Part shown: piece after piece, positions 6,378-9,494 of the stretch
Layout of the letters: each line of letters opens with the position of its first letter
How positions within the stretch are numbered: position 1 is the first letter of the stretch
Assembly: GCA_021204885.1 (NCBI GenBank)
Contig: JAJPYP010000005.1
Location: forward strand, 1-9,494
Direction of reading: 5' to 3'
Length of the DNA stretch: 9,494 nucleotides
Origin: Prevotellaceae bacterium
Lineage (GTDB): Bacteria > Bacteroidota > Bacteroidia > Bacteroidales > Bacteroidaceae
The notes under the pieces: generated by a model
Seen by the model: only the letters and a program-made list of their open reading frames with translations
What the model was told of the DNA's origin: nothing
The model's database searches: none
Translations under genes and position numbers: made by a program

Positions 6378-6645
6378 TGACTTGCGCCCCCACGCACTCG
6401 TTCAGCTTGTCCACCAACCGGCTGCGCCGCATCATCAGCTCTTGCCGCAACGCCGATGAGGTAATCTGCACATAGAGTGTCTGGTTCTTGATGGAGAGAG
6501 AGCGCGTGTACAGGGCGATGCCCGGCCCCATCACCACATTCCACGAGTTGACCAACCGATACTGGTTGAGCGGTGACTCCAAGCTCTCCTCGCGCAAGTA
6601 GGCTTGTACAAGCTTGCCTATGGGCTGTGCCTCGCTCCGCTTCAT
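6355..6645 (-). CDS. DUF721 domain protein (DciA-like)
   Basis: A 96-residue single-domain protein. The core SWNVVMGPGIALYTRS (34-49), SIKNQTLYVQITSSALRQEL (51-70) and the C-terminal helix RSRLVDKLNE (74-83) match the DUF721 family, which includes DciA, the helicase loader/partner in bacteria lacking DnaC. A replication role fits the neighbour recF, with which it shares an ATGA overlap (6642-6645), implying coupled translation. Most full-length DciA proteins are longer; short versions like this are usual in Bacteroidota. The family call is good; helicase loading is inference. The 3' end overlaps the kinase gene tail to tail. Confidence 0.88.
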   Translation of the reverse strand: MKRSEAQPIGKLVQAYLREESLESPLNQYRLVNSWNVVMGPGIALYTRSLSIKNQTLYVQITSSALRQELMMRRSRLVDKLNECVGAQVITDIVFR

Positions 6646-7802
6646 GGCATCGCCTCCTTGGCTGCCTCGTCGGCGGGCACGCTCTGACCGTGTAGGGCAT
6701 CCTCCTTCATCTCCGACACGTTGCCCTCCACTACGCGGAACATCTTGTAGTCGCCGCCCACTTTGTGCAGTATGCGGTCCAAGTGCCCGCGGTTGGTGTC
6801 GGTAATGAATATCTGCCCGAAACCATCGCCGCCCACCAACTTGATGATCTGCTCCACGCGCCGCGCGTCCAGCTTGTCGAAGAGGTCGTCGAGCAACAGC
6901 AGCGGTGTGGTCATGCCCCGTCGCCTCAAGAAGTCGAACTGGGCCAACTTCAACGCCACTAAGTAGGTCTTGTTCTGCCCCTGCGACCCTTCGCGCTTCA
7001 TGGGGAAGTCGCCCAAGTACATGCCCAATTCGTCCTTGTGGATGCCCTTGAGGGAGAAGCCCATGATGCGGTCGCGCGTGCGGCTCTCTTTAAGCACCTC
7101 GGCCAGCGAAGCCCCGCGGGCATGCGATTCGTATGTAAGCCCCACGCGCTCCCTGTCCCCTGATATGAACGAGTAGAACGACTGGAAAATGGGGGTGAAC
7201 TCCTCGATGAAAGCCTCCCGCTTGCCGAATACCGTCTGGCCCGTTTGCGCCATCATCTCTTCCAAGACAAGGAAGAGCGACTCCTCTACCGGCACTTCGC
7301 TTTTCAACAAGACATTGCGCTGCAACAGGGCCTTGTTGTAGCGTATCAACGCCTCCAAATAGGGCTTGTCGTATTGTGAGATCACCACGTCCATGAAGCG
7401 GCGCCGCTCTTCACTGCCCCCGCCGATGAGCGCCGCGTCACCCGGCGACACCATGACAAGCGGCAGGAAGCCGATGTGGTCAGATAGGCGCGTGTACTCC
7501 TTCTTGTCGCGCTTGAACTGCTTCTTCTGCCGCCGCTTCATGCCGCAATAAATCTCCTCCATGCAATCGGGAGCCATCTCATAATGCCCTTGAATGACGA
7601 AGAAGTCGGCCTCGTGGCGTATGTTTTGCGAGTCGATGGGGTTGGCGCAGCTTTTACAAAAGGAGAGGTAATAAATGGCGTCCAACAAGTTGGTCTTACC
7701 CATACCGTTCTGCCCGAAAAAGCAATTCAACTTGCGCGAGAAAGCAAGCTCCACCTGCTCTAAATTCCTATAATTGAGTATGGATATGGATTTGAGTATC
7801 AT
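6642..7802 (-). CDS. recF: DNA replication and repair protein RecF
   Basis: A 386-residue SMC-like ABC ATPase that works with RecO and RecR to load RecA at gaps, in the cytoplasm. Walker A GQNGMGKT (30-37) follows the typical RecF opening LKSISILNYRNLEQVELAF. The central region has SPGDAALIGGGSEERRRFMD (119-138), the signature is GSQGQNKTYLVALKLAQ (272-288), and Walker B plus D-loop are PLLLLDDLFDKLDARR (300-315). All ATPase motifs are intact. The last 15 or so residues (SVPADEAAKEAMP) are a non-conserved tail over the DUF721 start. The ATG at 7802 gives a normal N-terminus; no SD is obvious. It is divergent from the TPR gene and likely uses the minus-strand promoter at 7825-7855. Confidence 0.97.
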   Translation of the reverse strand: MILKSISILNYRNLEQVELAFSRKLNCFFGQNGMGKTNLLDAIYYLSFCKSCANPIDSQNIRHEADFFVIQGHYEMAPDCMEEIYCGMKRRQKKQFKRDKKEYTRLSDHIGFLPLVMVSPGDAALIGGGSEERRRFMDVVISQYDKPYLEALIRYNKALLQRNVLLKSEVPVEESLFLVLEEMMAQTGQTVFGKREAFIEEFTPIFQSFYSFISGDRERVGLTYESHARGASLAEVLKESRTRDRIMGFSLKGIHKDELGMYLGDFPMKREGSQGQNKTYLVALKLAQFDFLRRRGMTTPLLLLDDLFDKLDARRVEQIIKLVGGDGFGQIFITDTNRGHLDRILHKVGGDYKMFRVVEGNVSEMKEDALHGQSVPADEAAKEAMP

Positions 7803-7824
7803 ATAACGCCCATGAGTTGAACGG

Positions 7825-7855
7825 CAAATTTCGCGCTTTTCGGGTGCAAATCAAA
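7825..7855 (-). promoter_or_regulatory. Probable recF-DUF721 promoter
   Basis: On the minus strand TTTG (7855-7852), 19 bases and GAAATTTG (7832-7825) match the Bacteroides consensus with one mismatch in the -7 box. The start would fall near 7818, a leader of about 16 bases. It diverges from the TPR promoter at 7875-7904. Confidence 0.55.
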
Positions 7856-7874
7856 AAAAGATGCCGCTAAATTT

Positions 7875-7904
7875 CTTGGATATGCATAAAAAACCTTACT
7901 TTTG
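7875..7904 (+). promoter_or_regulatory. Probable promoter of the TPR-ribH unit
   Basis: CTTG (7875-7878), 18 bases and TACTTTTG (7897-7904). The -7 box matches consensus; the -33 box is one base off with slightly short spacing. It places transcription start near 7911 and so excludes the in-frame ATG at 7861 as a start. Confidence 0.6.
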
Positions 7905-7950
7905 CCCCTCGAACCAGCATGTTAGGCAAACAATAAAACGAATCTATAAA

Positions 7951-8640
7951 ATGGCACAACAGAAAAAGACGAACGAGGCCTTGAACGTGGAAGAAGCCCT
8001 TTCGCAGTCCGAGGCATTCCTTATCAAGAACAAAAAGACCATCATCGCGGTCGTATTGGTCATCATCATCATCATAGCAGGCATCGTGATGTACAAGAAC
8101 CTCTACGCCGCTCCACGCGAAGAGAAAGCACAAGCCGCCTTGTTCACAGGCGAACAATATTTCGAAGCCGACGCCTACGAGCAGGCCTTGCAAGGCGACA
8201 GCATCGGTTACATCGGCTTCCTGAAGATAACCGACCAATACAGCGGTACCCATGCCGCCAACTTGGCCAAGGCCTACGCCGGCCTTTGCTACGCCCACAT
8301 GGGCAAGTACGAGGAGGCCGTCAAGGCGCTCGACAGCTTCAGCGGGAAAGACCGCTTGGTAGGCCCCGCCATGAAAGCCGCCATGGGCAACTGCTATGCC
8401 GAGTTGGGACAGCTTGACAAGGCCGCTTCCCTGCTCTTGAAAGCCGCCGACGAGGCCGATAGCGACGCGCTCAGCCCCATTTACCTCATACAAGCCGGCG
8501 AGATACTCACCCAGCAGGGCAAGTACGACGAGGCCATCGAGGCTTTCACCAAGGTGAAAGAGAAATATGTACGTTCCTACCAGTCTACGACGGTAGACAA
8601 ATACATCGAGCGGGCCCGTTTCTTGAAGAACGGCAAATAA
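7951..8640 (+). CDS. Membrane-anchored tetratricopeptide repeat protein
   Basis: A 229-residue protein with a short cytoplasmic N-terminus, one transmembrane segment (31-48, very rich in Ile and Val) and a soluble C-terminal part with TPR-like helices: about 101-130 (YAGLCYAHMGKYEEAVKALD), 138-168 (NCYAELGQLDKAASLLLKAA) and 176-206 (AGEILTQQGKYDEAIEAFTK). The architecture resembles YfgM-like envelope proteins, but specific function is unknown; TPRs suggest protein binding in the periplasm. The start at 7951 is preferred because an A-rich leader (AATCTATAAA) precedes it, a promoter sits at 7875-7904, and the added upstream residues look non-coding. It lies before ribH with a 93-base gap and probably shares its transcript. 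Confidence 0.88.
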   Translation: MAQQKKTNEALNVEEALSQSEAFLIKNKKTIIAVVLVIIIIIAGIVMYKNLYAAPREEKAQAALFTGEQYFEADAYEQALQGDSIGYIGFLKITDQYSGTHAANLAKAYAGLCYAHMGKYEEAVKALDSFSGKDRLVGPAMKAAMGNCYAELGQLDKAASLLLKAADEADSDALSPIYLIQAGEILTQQGKYDEAIEAFTKVKEKYVRSYQSTTVDKYIERARFLKNGK

Positions 8641-8653
8641 TAGAGGCTTCACC

Positions 8654-8702
8654 ACGTCGTTCCGTTTCAGGGTCTGCTTGTAGGCCTATGAAGGAACGAC
8701 GT
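8654..8702 (+). promoter_or_regulatory. Long hairpin in the TPR-ribH spacer
   Basis: ACGTCGTTCC (8654-8663) and GGAACGACGT (8693-8702) are perfect 10-bp inverted repeats. The stem can be extended inward by TTCA/TGAA (8666-8669 with 8689-8692) and GG/CC across small bulges. No T-run follows, so it is not an obvious terminator. It may act as an attenuator, a processing site or an mRNA stabiliser for the downstream ribH. It is too small for an FMN riboswitch. Confidence 0.6.
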
Positions 8703-8733
8703 TTCCATATCCATACGATACATCTTATTTATT

Positions 8734-9225
8734 ATGGCAACAGCATTACATCAGCTCACCGATTGCAGCGACGCGGTACCCACTGCTACGGGCATGAAAT
8801 TCGCCATCGCCGTCTCCCGGTGGAACGGGAACATCACCGGTGCCTTGCTCAAAGGTGCCGTGGAAACGCTCTTGGAACATGGCGTGAAAGAAGCCGACAT
8901 CAAGGTGAAGAGCGTGCCGGGCAGCTTTGAACTGACCTACGCCGCCAAGCGCTTCATGGATGATGGCGGGGTGGATGCGGTCATCGCCTTGGGCTGCGTT
9001 ATCCGTGGCGATACCCCCCATTTCGACTACGTGTGCATGGGCGTTACACAAGGCATCGCCCGCCTGAACGCCGAGGGCACCATCCCGGTAATCTACGGTC
9101 TTGTCACTACCAACACGCTGGAACAAGCCGAAGAACGCGCCGGCGGCAAGTTAGGCAACAAGGGCAGCGAATGTGCGGTCACCGCAATAAAAATGGTCGA
9201 TTTCGCTTGGAGTTTACATAAATAG
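8734..9225 (+). CDS. ribH: 6,7-dimethyl-8-ribityllumazine synthase
   Basis: Penultimate enzyme of riboflavin synthesis: condenses 5-amino-6-ribitylaminouracil with 3,4-dihydroxy-2-butanone 4-phosphate, in the cytoplasm, usually as a multimer. The 163-residue length is normal. Conserved motifs: SRWNGNIT (28-35) for substrate stacking, [14 protein letters not shown] (61-74), [14 protein letters not shown] (87-100) with the proton-transfer His96, and [18 protein letters not shown] (122-139) followed by GNKGSE. All key residues are present. The ATG follows an AT-rich leader without SD. No separate promoter is seen, so it is likely read from the TPR promoter. Other riboflavin genes are not in the window. 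Confidence 0.97.
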   Translation: MATALHQLTDCSDAVPTATGMKFAIAVSRWNGNITGALLKGAVETLLEHGVKEADIKVKSVPGSFELTYAAKRFMDDGGVDAVIALGCVIRGDTPHFDYVCMGVTQGIARLNAEGTIPVIYGLVTTNTLEQAEERAGGKLGNKGSECAVTAIKMVDFAWSLHK

Positions 9226-9236
9226 TCGTACCTTTG
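9206..9236 (+). promoter_or_regulatory. Probable promoter of the tRNA-Tyr/tRNA-Gly cluster
   Basis: TTG (9207-9209, within CTTG), 19 bases and TACCTTTG (9229-9236) fit the Bacteroides pattern. The -33 box is inside ribH and the stop codon (9223-9225) falls in the spacer. Transcription would start near 9243, about 85 bases before tRNA-Tyr. The leader (9244-9326) holds no feature I can name. Confidence 0.6.
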
Positions 9237-9326
9237 CCCCCACGCAATTAAAGGAGCATGGGCGCGTGCAGGAGCGCACATCAAGAAGCGGCTTTCACGC
9301 ACACATTCTTCCCTTTAACGGCACAG

Positions 9327-9412
9327 GGGCAAATACCAGAGTGGACAAATGGGGCAGACTGTAAATCTGCTGGCTTACGCCTTCGGTGGTTCGAATCCAT
9401 CTTTGCCCACCA
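9327..9412 (+). tRNA. tRNA-Tyr (anticodon GTA)
   Basis: Class II tRNA with a long variable arm. Acceptor GGGCAAA pairs with TTTGCCC (9402-9408), anticodon stem GCAGA/TCTGC with loop CTGTAAA (GTA at 9361-9363), variable arm about 9371-9384, T stem GGTGG/CCATC with loop TTCGAAT, discriminator A9409 and an encoded CCA (9410-9412), unlike the other two tRNAs here. Confidence 0.95.
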
Positions 9413-9418
9413 CATCAT

Positions 9419-9491
9419 GCGGAAGTAGCTCAGTTGATAGAGCATTAGCCTTCCAAGCTGAGGGTCGCGGGTTTGAGTCCCGTCTTCCGCT
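9419..9491 (+). tRNA. tRNA-Gly (anticodon TCC)
   Basis: Acceptor GCGGAAG pairs with CTTCCGC (9484-9490), D stem GCTC/GAGC, anticodon stem TTAGC/GCTGA with loop CTTCCAA (anticodon TCC), T stem GCGGG/CCCGT with loop TTTGAGT, discriminator T9491. CCA is not encoded. It lies six bases after tRNA-Tyr, so both should come from one transcript. A Tyr-Gly-Thr-tuf order is common in bacteria, so tRNA-Thr and tuf may follow beyond the edge (inference). Confidence 0.95.
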
Positions 9492-9494
9492 CTT

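Noticed and set aside
7861..7950. Upstream ATG for the TPR protein at 7861
   Set aside because: It lies upstream of the predicted -7 box (7897-7904), so it would not be in the transcript; the added residues look non-coding.
8641..8733. FMN riboswitch before ribH
   Set aside because: The spacer is only 93 bases and its single hairpin does not resemble the multi-helix RFN element.
9258..9326. Small peptide start (ATG at 9258 after AAAGGAG) upstream of tRNA-Tyr
   Set aside because: The frame runs straight into the tRNA gene and resembles nothing; the SD-like match is probably chance.

Overview
The window looks like chromosome from a GC-rich member of the Bacteroidales (Bacteroidota). Evidence: several promoters fit the Bacteroides-type pattern (TTTG or TTG near -33 and TAnnTTTG near -7); most starts lack a Shine-Dalgarno; a type I pullulanase carries a Bacteroidota-style lipoprotein signal; and recF/DUF721, a TPR membrane protein, ribH and a tRNA-Tyr/tRNA-Gly pair lie together. 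The genus cannot be fixed from the sequence alone.

Layout. (1) 1-1442, minus strand: ruvC followed, with a 4-base ATGA overlap, by the N-terminal 283 codons of a lipoprotein type I pullulanase that runs off the left edge. (2) 1443-2224, no protein gene: divergent promoter signals, a tRNA-Ala(GGC) gene, a roughly 145-bp element with inverted ends that resembles a MITE or insertion-sequence remnant, an 8-unit tandem array of a 22-23 bp palindromic repeat, and then a consensus promoter. (3) 2225-6377, plus strand, one probable operon: nitroreductase-family lipoprotein, exported exo-beta-N-acetylmuramidase of the NamZ/DUF1343 family, Na+:solute symporter, and a BadF/BadG-type sugar kinase. The last three match the parts of the MurNAc uptake and salvage route known in Tannerella forsythia: release of MurNAc from glycan ends, inner-membrane uptake, then phosphorylation. 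No murQ (MurNAc-6-P etherase) lies in the window. (4) 6355-7802, minus strand: recF and a DUF721 (DciA-like) gene, coupled by an ATGA overlap; the DUF721 3' end overlaps the kinase 3' end by 23 bp. (5) 7951-9225, plus strand: a membrane-anchored TPR protein and ribH (lumazine synthase), separated by a strong hairpin. (6) 9206-9491: a promoter lying across the ribH stop codon, then tRNA-Tyr(GTA) and tRNA-Gly(TCC).

Most genes here are ordinary housekeeping genes. The parts worth a second look are the palindromic tandem array in front of the salvage operon, the MITE-like element next to tRNA-Ala, and the odd pairing of a lipoprotein nitroreductase with a MurNAc salvage set that lacks its etherase. 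I did not find convincing evidence for a wholly new defence or mobile system.
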